Source: Bacteriovoracaceae bacterium
GTDB lineage: Bacteria > Bdellovibrionota > UBA1018
Direction of reading: 5' to 3'
DNA: 7,712 nt
NCBI GenBank assembly: GCA_023250795.1
Contig: JAHFAB010000016.1
Span: 1 to 7,712 of the forward strand
In this document: positions 1 through 6,584 of the stretch, one piece after another
Position numbering within the stretch: position 1 is the first letter of the stretch
How the letters are laid out: every line of letters starts with the position of its first letter
Made by a program: the position numbers and the translations under genes
Notes under the pieces: model-generated
What the model was told of the DNA's origin: nothing
Databases searched by the model: none
The model's input: the letters and a program-made list of their open reading frames with translations, nothing else

Positions 1-887
1 CGGCTGAGGCGGGTGGAGATTTGTCCGAGGTGGGGCAGAAATCATGCAATATCGATGTGAGTATGAATATCCCACAGGGCTGGTCTTACTCGCTTTTTTA
101 TTTGGACTACCGCGGGTTTGCAAATTTAGATTCGGGAGCGCTGGCTACTCATAAAGCTAGCTACTCTTTTTCAAGTTCAGCTGCAAATTATGCTTTTGGA
201 GATCAAAATTTTCAAGGACCATATTCGGATAATTACAATTTTAGAAACACGATACCAGTAGAAAAATCAGGATGGTCCACCTGTAATAACCAAGGAGAAA
301 CATTGCGAATCAGAACCAGTATTCATGTTGAGGGGGATGTGGATCGCAAAGCGTTGATGACTTTGGATTCTCTCGATGGGCGTATAGAGCAACATTACGT
401 GATTGGGTGGAAGAAGTGTTTTGGACCGAATGATATCTTGACTGTCTATCGGATTCCTACGATCAACAGTGGGATAGGAAAGCAGAGTTATTACTACACT
501 ACTTCACCAGCAGAGGCTAAGTCTTTGGGGTATACAATGCCCGAACAGTTTGCGTTCAAAGTTTATAAAGCTTCTGCGGGCCAAGCGGGGTCAGTTCCGA
601 TCTATCGTTGTAAGATCGCTCGTTATAATTTCAGTTTTCTTTCGATGGATTCGCAGTGTGAAAGTAATAAAATGCGTGAGATGACTCCGACACCAGATGG
701 AGTTCTAGGTTACGTTTTTCAAAATCCGACAACTTCACATATTCCACTTTATCGATTAGCTTATCCTGGGTCAGAAATGGAAGCCAAGTTAATCATAAAA
801 ACTGGAATTGTTTTTTCAACTAACTCCAGTGAAGGGTTGAACATGAGACTGACACAATCCACTGTGATAGGTTATGTTCCTAATTAA
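1..887 (+). CDS. Secreted DUF4360-like protein with C-terminal DUF5648-like repeats (5' end missing)
   Basis: The reading frame is already open at position 3 and ends at TAA 885-887, so the gene begins outside the window. The TTG at 21 is not a convincing start. Taking that TTG as residue 1, residues 9-130 resemble the DUF4360 family: a Cys (C9) before a PQGW motif (18-21), then DYRGFANLDSG (29-39), a FQGPY block (64-68), WSTC (85-88), and a closing DSLDGRIEQHYVIGW stretch (116-130). DUF4360 proteins are small secreted proteins of unknown function in fungi and bacteria. Residues 139-250 look like DUF5648 repeats: VYR (142-144), YYYTTSPAEAKSLGY (157-171), FKVYKA (179-184), then a degenerate second unit from PIYR (193-196) and a third from PLYR (242-245). 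DUF5648 repeats occur at the ends of extracellular proteins. The missing N-terminus should carry the signal peptide and first strands. Function is unknown; surface or extracellular location is inferred. Family assignment is from memory of motifs. Confidence 0.75.
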   Translation, partial: AEAGGDLSEVGQKSCNIDVSMNIPQGWSYSLFYLDYRGFANLDSGALATHKASYSFSSSAANYAFGDQNFQGPYSDNYNFRNTIPVEKSGWSTCNNQGETLRIRTSIHVEGDVDRKALMTLDSLDGRIEQHYVIGWKKCFGPNDILTVYRIPTINSGIGKQSYYYTTSPAEAKSLGYTMPEQFAFKVYKASAGQAGSVPIYRCKIARYNFSFLSMDSQCESNKMREMTPTPDGVLGYVFQNPTTSHIPLYRLAYPGSEMEAKLIIKTGIVFSTNSSEGLNMRLTQSTVIGYVPN

Positions 888-904
888 AGGGATCCCCTTT
901 TTCT
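886..904 (+). terminator. Short terminator-like hairpin after the DUF4360 gene
   Basis: AAAGGG (886-891) and CCCTTT (895-900) form a perfect 6-bp stem with a 3-nt ATC loop, and the T-run extends to five Ts (898-902) before CT. The stem starts inside the TAA stop codon. The position and T-tract fit a rho-independent terminator, but the stem is short and only half G-C, so termination may be weak. It would separate this gene from the phosphopantetheinyl transferase 39 nt downstream. Confidence 0.4.
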
Positions 905-926
905 ATAGAGTCTGTTACAAGGCGGA

Positions 927-1538
927 ATGGGTCCTGATTTAGAACGGCTTCTGACAGCATTTGGAGAATTAATAGACGTCTCTACATTGGGAATCAAAAA
1001 AATTTTTCTACGCTCAGTCCTCCCGCCGGGAAAGTCTGCCAAAGTTTCGCGCCAAACTGAGTCTGCATTAGCGAGGAAAGGGGAGCAAGAGATTTGCAAA
1101 GAATTTCTTTCTTTGGGAGTGGATCCAACAGCTGTCTTGACTAGTGTGACGCATAGCCAGTTATGGGTGCTTGTTGTGGGGTTTGCACCCAAAACAAGTG
1201 TGCAATCTATGATTGAAAAAATCGGCGTCGATATGGAACTGAGTTCTAGAAAAATCACGGATCGTCTATGTGAAAGATTCGTTCATACTTGTGAAAAGCA
1301 GTTTCCACTTCAACCTATAGATTTTTGGGTGATCAAAGAAGCCTGTTTTAAGGCTGATACAGGTTATAAAAGTAAGCTGGTTACTCATTATCAAATTGGA
1401 GAATTTTCAGTTGAATCTGGGCTAGGTGTCGCTGAAAATACAAAGAATCAAAATAAACTTCACTTCTGTTTTTTGAGAAGTGAGGGCTGGTCTGTTGCTT
1501 TTGCCTTGAGGAAAACTATTCCTCAAAATCAGGATTGA
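927..1538 (+). CDS. 4'-phosphopantetheinyl transferase superfamily protein
   Basis: This 203-residue protein carries the motifs of the Sfp/EntD-type phosphopantetheinyl transferases, which move the phosphopantetheine arm of CoA onto a serine of acyl or peptidyl carrier proteins in the cytoplasm. Visible motifs in order are a Lys/Arg-rich segment RKGEQ (50-54), SVTHS (73-77, equivalent to the usual S[IV]SHS), GVDME (100-104, with D102 and E104 as probable Mg ligands) and WVIKEACFKA (134-143, the WxxKEAxxK signature with K137, E138 and K142). Length is near the lower end for this class. An in-frame stop at 906-908 bounds the 5' end. The ATG at 927 is preceded by AAGGCGGA, an imperfect and close Shine-Dalgarno. 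No carrier protein, PKS, NRPS or fatty-acid gene lies in the window, so its partner is unknown; it could be the cell's general ACP activator or serve a distant pathway. Its last 23 nt overlap the end of rarA on the opposite strand. Confidence 0.85.
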   Translation: MGPDLERLLTAFGELIDVSTLGIKKIFLRSVLPPGKSAKVSRQTESALARKGEQEICKEFLSLGVDPTAVLTSVTHSQLWVLVVGFAPKTSVQSMIEKIGVDMELSSRKITDRLCERFVHTCEKQFPLQPIDFWVIKEACFKADTGYKSKLVTHYQIGEFSVESGLGVAENTKNQNKLHFCFLRSEGWSVAFALRKTIPQNQD

Positions 1539-2853
1539 GTTTATCTAATTTTTCTTTGAGCTGTTTTTCTAGCCCGACTTCTTTGGGCTCATAAAATCTT
1601 TTTCCAATGAGTTCTTTTGGAAGATGGGTTTGCTTGGCGCGTGCCTTTTTTTCAGAATGAGCGTAGCGATAGTCTTTTCCGTAGCCTTCTTTTTTCATAA
1701 GGCCGGTGACTGCGTTTCGAAGATGCATGGGAACAGGAAGTGCCCCAGATTTTTTTACTTCTGTAATGGCCTGGCCTATTCCTTGATAGCTGGCGTTGCT
1801 TTTTGGGGCTAGGGCTAAGTAAGTGACAGCTTGTGCGAGGTTAATTCTGGCTTCAGGCATGCCGATGAAATCAATAGCGTCTTTTGTAGAGATCGCAATT
1901 TGTAGAGCTCTGGGATCTGCATTTCCAATGTCTTCAGAGGCAAGTACAACGAGACGCCTGACGATAAAGAGTGGGTCTTCGCCTGACTCCAGCATTCTGG
2001 CTAGGTAGTAAAGACCTGCATGGGGGTCGCTGTCTCGTATGCTTTTGATGAAAGCAGAAATAACATTGTAATGTTCTTCTCCAGACTTGTCATAGGGCAT
2101 GGGTTGTCTTTCAAGTGCAGATTCGAGAGCGGCATGAACATCGGTGAGTTCAAGAGTATTATTGGCGGCATTTTTTCCCACAAAAAGAGCAACAGTTTCG
2201 AGTGCAACCAGAGCGCGTCTGGCGTCTCCCTCTGCTGTGTCTGCCAGCCAATCAATTGCTTCTTCTGAGAGTTTTAGAAATCCTCCCAAACCTTTTTCTG
2301 AGTCCAGGAGTGCTTTTCGAATCACGGCTTGAAGCGCTTGAGCTTCTAAACGTTCGAGTCGAATCACCCGAGTGCGTGATAAGAGAGCAGCGTTCAGTTC
2401 AAATGACGGGTTTTCAGTTGTGGCTCCAATGAGAGTGACAGTCCCATCTTCCACATGAGGAAGGAGTGCATCTTGTTGGGATTTATTAAACCGGTGGATT
2501 TCATCGATGAATAAAACTGTTTTTCTTTGCTGTGTCTGTTGAGTGAACCTGGCTTTTTCCACGCATTCCTTGATGTCTTTGACCCCCATGAGAACAGCGC
2601 TTTGTGAATGAAAAGAAGAGAGAGTTTTTTCTGCAATAACTTTGGCCAGAGTTGTTTTTCCACATCCCGGAGGTCCCCAAAGAATGAGTGAGGGAACGCG
2701 ATCGGTTTCAATCCAAAGACGTAGCGGTTTTCCAGGGCCTAAGACCCTCTCTTGTCCAAAGAAATCTGAGAGCGTTTTTGGGCGCATACGATCGGCCAAA
2801 GGGCGTGTACGCGGAGTTTGTATTTCAGCAGTGTATTGGAAAAGATCGGTCAT
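1516..2853 (-). CDS. rarA: Replication-associated recombination protein A (RarA/MgsA), AAA+ ATPase
   Basis: This is a full-length 445-residue clamp-loader-like AAA+ ATPase acting at stalled replication forks, related to E. coli RarA and eukaryotic WRNIP1/Mgs1. Seen in order: the family N-terminus ending in PLADRMRPKTLSDFFGQE (18-35), Walker A GPPGCGKT (60-67), Walker B LFIDEIH with D117/E118, followed by RFNKSQQDALLPHVE (121-135), sensor 1 GATTENPSF (143-151), the Arg-finger segment LLSRTRV (157-163), and the sensor 2 motif GDARRAL. The C-terminal tetramerisation/helical region is intact, with SDPHAGLYYLARMLESGEDP, ASEDIGNADPRAL, and the terminal GYGKDYRYAH motif. The ATG at 2853 gives the expected N-terminus, but no good Shine-Dalgarno precedes it. 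The start lies 14 nt after the stop of the aldo/keto reductase gene, so cotranscription is likely. Nothing suggests truncation. Confidence 0.96.
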   Translation of the reverse strand: MTDLFQYTAEIQTPRTRPLADRMRPKTLSDFFGQERVLGPGKPLRLWIETDRVPSLILWGPPGCGKTTLAKVIAEKTLSSFHSQSAVLMGVKDIKECVEKARFTQQTQQRKTVLFIDEIHRFNKSQQDALLPHVEDGTVTLIGATTENPSFELNAALLSRTRVIRLERLEAQALQAVIRKALLDSEKGLGGFLKLSEEAIDWLADTAEGDARRALVALETVALFVGKNAANNTLELTDVHAALESALERQPMPYDKSGEEHYNVISAFIKSIRDSDPHAGLYYLARMLESGEDPLFIVRRLVVLASEDIGNADPRALQIAISTKDAIDFIGMPEARINLAQAVTYLALAPKSNASYQGIGQAITEVKKSGALPVPMHLRNAVTGLMKKEGYGKDYRYAHSEKKARAKQTHLPKELIGKRFYEPKEVGLEKQLKEKLDKLNPDFEE

Positions 2854-2867
2854 ATAAAAGTTTACAA

Positions 2868-3743
2868 CTAGATCTCATCTAGCAAACCTACCTCTTGCTG
2901 GCTCAAAATAATCTGAGCTGCCCTGACGCTACTTTGGATGCTTTTTAGTTTGCTGGCCCCAGGAATGGGCAAAATATTTGGGCTTTTTGCCAAGAGCCAA
3001 GCGAGAGCGATTTCATGGGTCGAGGCTTTGTGATTTAGGGCTATTTTTCCCAAAACAGGGAGCTGGCTTAATTTACTGTGCCCGTAATGTCCTCCGACAG
3101 GACTGTAGGCAATATAAGAGATTTTATTTTGAAGACAAAACTGAACTAGACCCGATTTAATATCCATTTTTGACTGAACATGACATCGATTTTGTACACT
3201 TTCAATCCGAGTCATAGGAAGCACTCGGGAGAGGTCTTCCTGGTTGACGTTTGAGAGTCCAATGTGCTGGATTTTACCTTCTTTTTTGAGTTCTATCAGT
3301 GCTTCTACAGATTCCTCCAAAGGAATACGGTCATCTGGGGCGTGTAGTTGATAGAGGAAAATACACTCGACATCTAAGTCTTTTAGGCTTTTTTCGCATG
3401 CCTTGCGCAGTTCCTGAGGACTGGCATCGGTCACCCAAGCTCCTTTCGGCCTTTTTAGCCCCCCTTTTGTAGCCACAAAAACATTTTTTGAATTGAGTTT
3501 TTCTTTGAGTGCTTTAGCAATCAACGCTTCATTATGGCCGATGTCGTTATCATCGATGCAGTAGACATTGGCGGTGTCGATCAAATTAACGCCTAAATCA
3601 ATGGCTTCATGTATGACTCGGATTGCATCTTTTTCCGAGGGTCTTTCATCAAGAGAAAGGGGCATACCTCCCAAGCCTATGGGGAAGACTTGTGCGTTTG
3701 TTTGGCCTAGGGGTCTGGTTGTGGATTTTGTATCTGTTTGCAT
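2868..3743 (-). CDS. Aldo/keto reductase family oxidoreductase
   Basis: This 291-residue protein is a complete cytoplasmic NAD(P)H-dependent TIM-barrel oxidoreductase that would interconvert carbonyls and alcohols. The catalytic tetrad is present: D56 and Y61 in NLIDTANVY, K93 in VATKGG, and H134 in LYQLHAPD. Cofactor-binding segments are also visible: GLSNV (162-166), the QN pair (184-185), AYSPVGG (212-218) and the phosphate-binding region PGASKLKSIQ (261-270), which suggests NADPH preference. The opening PLGQTNAQVFPIGLGGMPL is typical of the YajO/Tas-like bacterial families. The substrate cannot be told. The ATG at 3743 is chosen because it places this motif at the N-terminus; there is no clear Shine-Dalgarno. 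The gene appears to be first in a leftward operon with rarA and is divergent from the HEAT-like gene. Confidence 0.93.
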   Translation of the reverse strand: MQTDTKSTTRPLGQTNAQVFPIGLGGMPLSLDERPSEKDAIRVIHEAIDLGVNLIDTANVYCIDDNDIGHNEALIAKALKEKLNSKNVFVATKGGLKRPKGAWVTDASPQELRKACEKSLKDLDVECIFLYQLHAPDDRIPLEESVEALIELKKEGKIQHIGLSNVNQEDLSRVLPMTRIESVQNRCHVQSKMDIKSGLVQFCLQNKISYIAYSPVGGHYGHSKLSQLPVLGKIALNHKASTHEIALAWLLAKSPNILPIPGASKLKSIQSSVRAAQIILSQQEVGLLDEI

Positions 3744-3764
3744 GAGTCAGAACATAGCATCTAA

Positions 3765-3807
3765 AAGGTTTTGTGGATTGTATTTTTTTCATGCGTGTAA
3801 AAACCTT
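3765..3807. repeat. 8-bp inverted repeat in the reductase leader/promoter
   Basis: AAGGTTTT (3765-3772) and AAAACCTT (3800-3807) are perfect inverted copies separated by 27 nt. They flank the best candidate -10 element of the leftward reductase gene. They could be paired operator half-sites or a weak stem in a leader RNA. In such AT-rich DNA an 8-bp pair may also be chance. Confidence 0.35.
3777..3782 (-). promoter_or_regulatory. Candidate -10 element for the reductase-rarA operon
   Basis: On the minus strand this reads TACAAT, matching five of six bases of the sigma-70 -10 consensus, about 34 nt upstream of the reductase ATG. No convincing -35 hexamer lies at 16-18 bp. It is offered as the most plausible start region for the leftward transcript, not as a demonstrated promoter. 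Confidence 0.25.
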
Positions 3808-3870
3808 AGACAAAATAAAACTAATTTAATTGAGTCGATTCATTGAAATAAAAGCAGAATTTTGTCGATA

Positions 3871-3884
3871 CTTTTGGTCAAAAG
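3871..3884. promoter_or_regulatory. Perfect 14-bp palindrome next to the sigma-54 promoter (possible operator)
   Basis: CTTTTGGTCAAAAG consists of two perfect 6-bp arms around a GT centre and ends 2 nt before the -24 element. A second, imperfect palindrome TGAGTCGATTCA lies at 3831-3842 (10 of 12 positions symmetric). The hexamer GTCGAT occurs at 3834-3839 and again at 3864-3869. These may be binding sites for an activator or repressor. Sigma-54 activators usually bind further upstream, so the function is uncertain. Confidence 0.35.
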
Positions 3885-3886
3885 AG

Positions 3887-3902
3887 TGGCTTGAAATTTG
3901 CT
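3887..3902 (+). promoter_or_regulatory. Near-consensus sigma-54 (RpoN) promoter
   Basis: TGGCTTGAAATTTGCT matches the -24/-12 consensus TGGCAYRNNNNTTGCW at every defined position but one (T for A at position 5). The invariant GG (3888-3889) and GC (3900-3901) have the exact spacing required. The predicted start near 3912-3914 gives a leader of about 25 nt, containing the GGAGG site and ending at the ATG at 3937. Because the match, spacing and orientation all fit, this is the most credible promoter in the window. It would make the HEAT-like gene depend on an enhancer-binding activator not encoded here. Confidence 0.6.
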
Positions 3903-3922
3903 TAGTTTTGACTGAGTGTTTG

Positions 3923-3927
3923 TGGAG
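3923..3927 (+). promoter_or_regulatory. Strong Shine-Dalgarno site that fixes the HEAT-like gene start
   Basis: GGAGG lies 9 nt before ATG 3937. It rules out the upstream in-frame GTG at 3916, which would place the ribosome site inside the coding region and add seven residues ahead of an otherwise normal signal peptide. Confidence 0.8.
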
Positions 3928-3936
3928 GTTTTATTT

Positions 3937-4578
3937 ATGTTAAACAAGTTTAATTTAAAAATATGGATAATCACCATTTCAATTTTGAACTCTGTATTTC
4001 TTTATTCTGTTGGTAATGCAAAAGAAGAGTTAAATTTTGATGAAGCTTTTGAAACATTAAGAACCGCTCGATTTTCCATGGGAGATGGGAGGCTCTACGA
4101 AAAAACGGTTAAATCTATTGGACAGATCGGAAAAGTAAATAAAGCGCTGATGTTCGAATTAACCGATGCACTTGGTTATTATGAAAATGAAGAGATTAGA
4201 GGTTCCATTCGTGAGGTCATTTTCGGATTTGGAGATAAGGCTCGTGATTACTTAAGAACTCCTCTTACTTATGGAAACTTGAGAACAAGAACTGAAATTT
4301 TAACGGTTTTAAAAGACTGGGGTAAAACGAGCTCGTTCTTTATTCCTGATCTTTTGAGTGTTTTAGAAAATGGGACACAATATAATAGGGTATTGGCGAT
4401 TTTTACTCTTGAAAAAATAGGATTTGCTGAAGACCCCAGTATTTTACCAGCACTACAGTTAACGCTGAAAAATGACGATGACCCTGTCATCAAAGCCATC
4501 ATTTTACGACTGCTTAATGGTAAAGAGAGTCGGACTGAAAAAAGTAAAATCAAAGAAATTGCTATAAAATCAGAGTAA
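3937..4578 (+). CDS. Exported HEAT-repeat-like protein of unknown function
   Basis: This 213-residue protein begins with a classical Sec signal peptide: basic MLNKFNLK, hydrophobic core 9-24, and probable cleavage after A28 (VGNA before KEE). There is no lipobox Cys, and no cysteine anywhere, so a soluble periplasmic or secreted protein is expected. Residues about 34-195 look like paired amphipathic helices of the HEAT/PBS-lyase type, for example FELTDALGYYENEEIRGSI (73-91), RTRTEILTVLKDWG (116-129), FIPDLLSVLENG (135-146), NRVLAIFTLEKIG (150-162) and PALQLTLKNDDDPVIKAI (171-188). HEAT arrays generally act as protein-binding scaffolds; the partner is unknown. The tail (196-213) is Lys/Glu-rich. 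The gene is visibly more AT-rich than its neighbours. It is preceded by a sigma-54-like promoter and ends overlapping the convergent hutU by 9 nt. The helical repeat call is from pattern alone. Confidence 0.75.
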   Translation: MLNKFNLKIWIITISILNSVFLYSVGNAKEELNFDEAFETLRTARFSMGDGRLYEKTVKSIGQIGKVNKALMFELTDALGYYENEEIRGSIREVIFGFGDKARDYLRTPLTYGNLRTRTEILTVLKDWGKTSSFFIPDLLSVLENGTQYNRVLAIFTLEKIGFAEDPSILPALQLTLKNDDDPVIKAIILRLLNGKESRTEKSKIKEIAIKSE

Positions 4579-6579
4579 ACCATCCCGAACCTGATTCGGG
4601 AGAGTGACTTGTAAAGCGGGTTCTTCCTTCATTGCTCTTTTGATGGAAAACAGAGCCTCCGGATTTCTTGCCCAGCTTCTTCTTGCAAGGCCATTGTTTA
4701 CATCCCAAAAAAGCATGGACTTTAGGCGTCGAGACGCTTGTGGTGAGCCATCAAGTACAAGTCCAAAGCCTCCATTGATCGCCTCACCCCAACCGACTCC
4801 GCCGCCGTTGTGGAGCGACACCCAGGTAGCTCCTCGAAAAGCGTCACCGACAAAATTTTGTACGGCCATATCTGCAGTAAACCGGGATCCATCGTAGATA
4901 TTGGAGGTTTCTCGAAACGGTGAGTCGGTCCCCGAGACATCATGGTGGTCGCGACCTAGTACAACGGGAGCTGAAATTTTTCCAGCCTGGATGGCTTTGT
5001 TAAACTCCTGTGCGATTTTCATTCTGCCTTCTGCATCCGCGTAAAGAATTCGTGCCTGAGACCCGACAACGAGTTTGTTCTCACGGGCAGAGCAGATCCA
5101 CTCGATATTATCTCTCAATTGTTGAAGTATTTCTTTGGGTGCATGTTGGGCCATTGCCTCTAAAATTTTTCTGGCGATTTTGTCCGTCATCTCTAAGTCA
5201 TTTTCATTTCCAGAAGTGCAAACCCATCGGAAAGGACCGAATCCGTAGTCAAAACAGAGAGGTCCCATGATGTCTTGTACATAAGATGGATAGATAAAAG
5301 ATCCATCTGGTTTTAAGATATCCGCACCCGCTCGTCTCGCCTCTAGCAAAAATGCATTTCCATAGTCAAAAAAGTACATCCCTCGATCTGACATTTGACC
5401 AACGGCTTTTGCATGTCGAATGAGGCTTTTTTTAACTTCTTGTTTAAATTTTTCTGGATCCTGCGAGAGCATTTGCACACTCTCGTCGAAAGAGAGCCCG
5501 ACGGGATAGTATCCCCCGGCCCACGGGTTGTGTAGTGAGGTTTGGTCGGATCCTAATTGAACTTGGATGTTTTCTGTATTGAGTTTTTCCCAAAGATCTA
5601 CGATATTACCCTGGTAAGCAAGAGAAACAGCTTCTTTAGAGGCTCGGGCCTTTTCGATCCGAGAAATCAAAGCGTCTAGATTAGTAAAGACTTCGTCCAC
5701 CCAACCCTGGGCATGACGTTTTGAAACTGCTTTGGGATTGATCTCTGCAATGACTCCGATGGCTCCGGCAATTACAGCCGCTTTTCCCTGAGCGCCCGAC
5801 ATTCCACCTAGTCCAGAAGAGACAAAAACTTTAGGGGAGTTCTTATCTGGACCCTTGAGTTTTCGTCCTGCATTGAGAAGTGTCAGAGCCGTTCCGTGGA
5901 CGATTCCTTGGGGACCAATGTACATAAAAGACCCAGCAGTCATTTGACCGTATTGAGTGACTCCCAAAGCATTGTATTTCTCCCAATCATCTGGCTTTGA
6001 GTAATTCGGAACCATCATCCCATTGGTCACCACCACGCGAGGTGCTTCTTCATGAGAAGGGAAAAGCCCCAAGGGATGGCCCGAATTCAGCACCAAAGTC
6101 TGCTCGTCGGTCATCGTTGCTAAGTATTTCATCGTCAGTAGATACTGTGCCCAATTTTGAAAAACCGCTCCATTGCCTCCATACGTGATCAGTTCATGAG
6201 GATGCTGAGCAATCTCTGGGTCCAGATTGTTTTGGATCATGAGCATTATCGCCGCAGCTTGTTTTGAGCGGTGGGGATACTCTCCAATCGGACGAGCAAA
6301 CATCGGATGGGAGGGACGAAAGCGGTGCATGTAGATGCGGCCATAGTTTTGCAATTCGTCTCTAAACTCTTTGATCAGGGAGGCGTGCTGCTCGGGTTTG
6401 AAGTAGCGTAAGGCATTCCGGAGTGCGAGTTTCTTTTCCTCGACAGTCAAAATATCTTTACGCTTGGGTGCATGATTGATCGTAGAGTCATAAGAGGGAG
6501 ATGGCGGTAGTTTATCGGGAATCCCACGGAGAATTTCGCCTTTAAAAGCGCTTTGGGATTGGGTTTTTCTTGGCGCCAT
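4570..6579 (-). CDS. hutU: Urocanate hydratase (urocanase), long form
   Basis: Urocanase adds water to urocanate to give 4-imidazolone-5-propanoate, the second step of histidine degradation, using tightly bound NAD+ as an electrophile in the cytoplasm. This 669-residue protein carries all the family blocks: YGGNG (133-137), QYGQMTAGS (209-217) followed by YIGPQGIVHGT (220-230), GLGGMSGAQGKA (256-267), DQTSLHNP (345-352), GPLCFDYGFGPFRW (439-452), LGRDHHDVSGTDSPFRETS (541-559) and GATWVSLHNGGGVGWG (583-598). It is about 110 residues longer than the common roughly 555-residue bacterial HutU. Its N-terminal LALRNALRYF (51-60) and the DHHDVSGTDSPFRETSNIYDG block recall the animal UROC1-type enzyme. 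The ATG at 6579 lies 5 nt after tandem stops TAATAA of yebC, with no clear Shine-Dalgarno, suggesting translational coupling. No other hut genes are in the window. The gene looks intact. Confidence 0.96.
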   Translation of the reverse strand: MAPRKTQSQSAFKGEILRGIPDKLPPSPSYDSTINHAPKRKDILTVEEKKLALRNALRYFKPEQHASLIKEFRDELQNYGRIYMHRFRPSHPMFARPIGEYPHRSKQAAAIMLMIQNNLDPEIAQHPHELITYGGNGAVFQNWAQYLLTMKYLATMTDEQTLVLNSGHPLGLFPSHEEAPRVVVTNGMMVPNYSKPDDWEKYNALGVTQYGQMTAGSFMYIGPQGIVHGTALTLLNAGRKLKGPDKNSPKVFVSSGLGGMSGAQGKAAVIAGAIGVIAEINPKAVSKRHAQGWVDEVFTNLDALISRIEKARASKEAVSLAYQGNIVDLWEKLNTENIQVQLGSDQTSLHNPWAGGYYPVGLSFDESVQMLSQDPEKFKQEVKKSLIRHAKAVGQMSDRGMYFFDYGNAFLLEARRAGADILKPDGSFIYPSYVQDIMGPLCFDYGFGPFRWVCTSGNENDLEMTDKIARKILEAMAQHAPKEILQQLRDNIEWICSARENKLVVGSQARILYADAEGRMKIAQEFNKAIQAGKISAPVVLGRDHHDVSGTDSPFRETSNIYDGSRFTADMAVQNFVGDAFRGATWVSLHNGGGVGWGEAINGGFGLVLDGSPQASRRLKSMLFWDVNNGLARRSWARNPEALFSIKRAMKEEPALQVTLPNQVRDGLL
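4583..4601. terminator. Inverted repeat at the convergent ends of the HEAT-like gene and hutU
   Basis: TCCCGAA (4583-4589) and TTCGGGA (4595-4601) form a perfect 7-bp stem with a 5-nt loop, 5 nt beyond the HEAT-like stop and inside the last codons of hutU. No T-run follows on the plus strand, and only a T-rich stretch follows on the minus strand. It may act as a weak terminator or a 3'-end stabiliser for the rightward transcript. Confidence 0.35.
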
Positions 6580-6584
6580 TTTTA

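Noticed and set aside
884..1258. 124-codon open frame on the minus strand opposite the phosphopantetheinyl transferase
   Set aside because: It lies antisense to a gene with clear catalytic motifs, and its translation shows no recognisable domain or start signal.
2001..2711. Minus-strand frames at 2001-2255 and 2394-2711 and plus-strand frames within 1624-2882
   Set aside because: All lie inside rarA, whose AAA+ motifs and full length fix the real frame; these are shadows without family features.
3916..3936. GTG at 3916 as start of the HEAT-like gene
   Set aside because: The strong GGAGG at 3923-3927 would fall inside the coding region, and ATG 3937 gives a normal signal peptide.
4269..4583. 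104-codon minus-strand frame opposite the HEAT-like gene
   Set aside because: The plus-strand gene has a promoter, Shine-Dalgarno, signal peptide and helical repeats; the antisense frame has none.
4604..6188. Several 60-100-codon frames on both strands within hutU
   Set aside because: The urocanase motifs run continuously through this region, so the others are incidental open frames.
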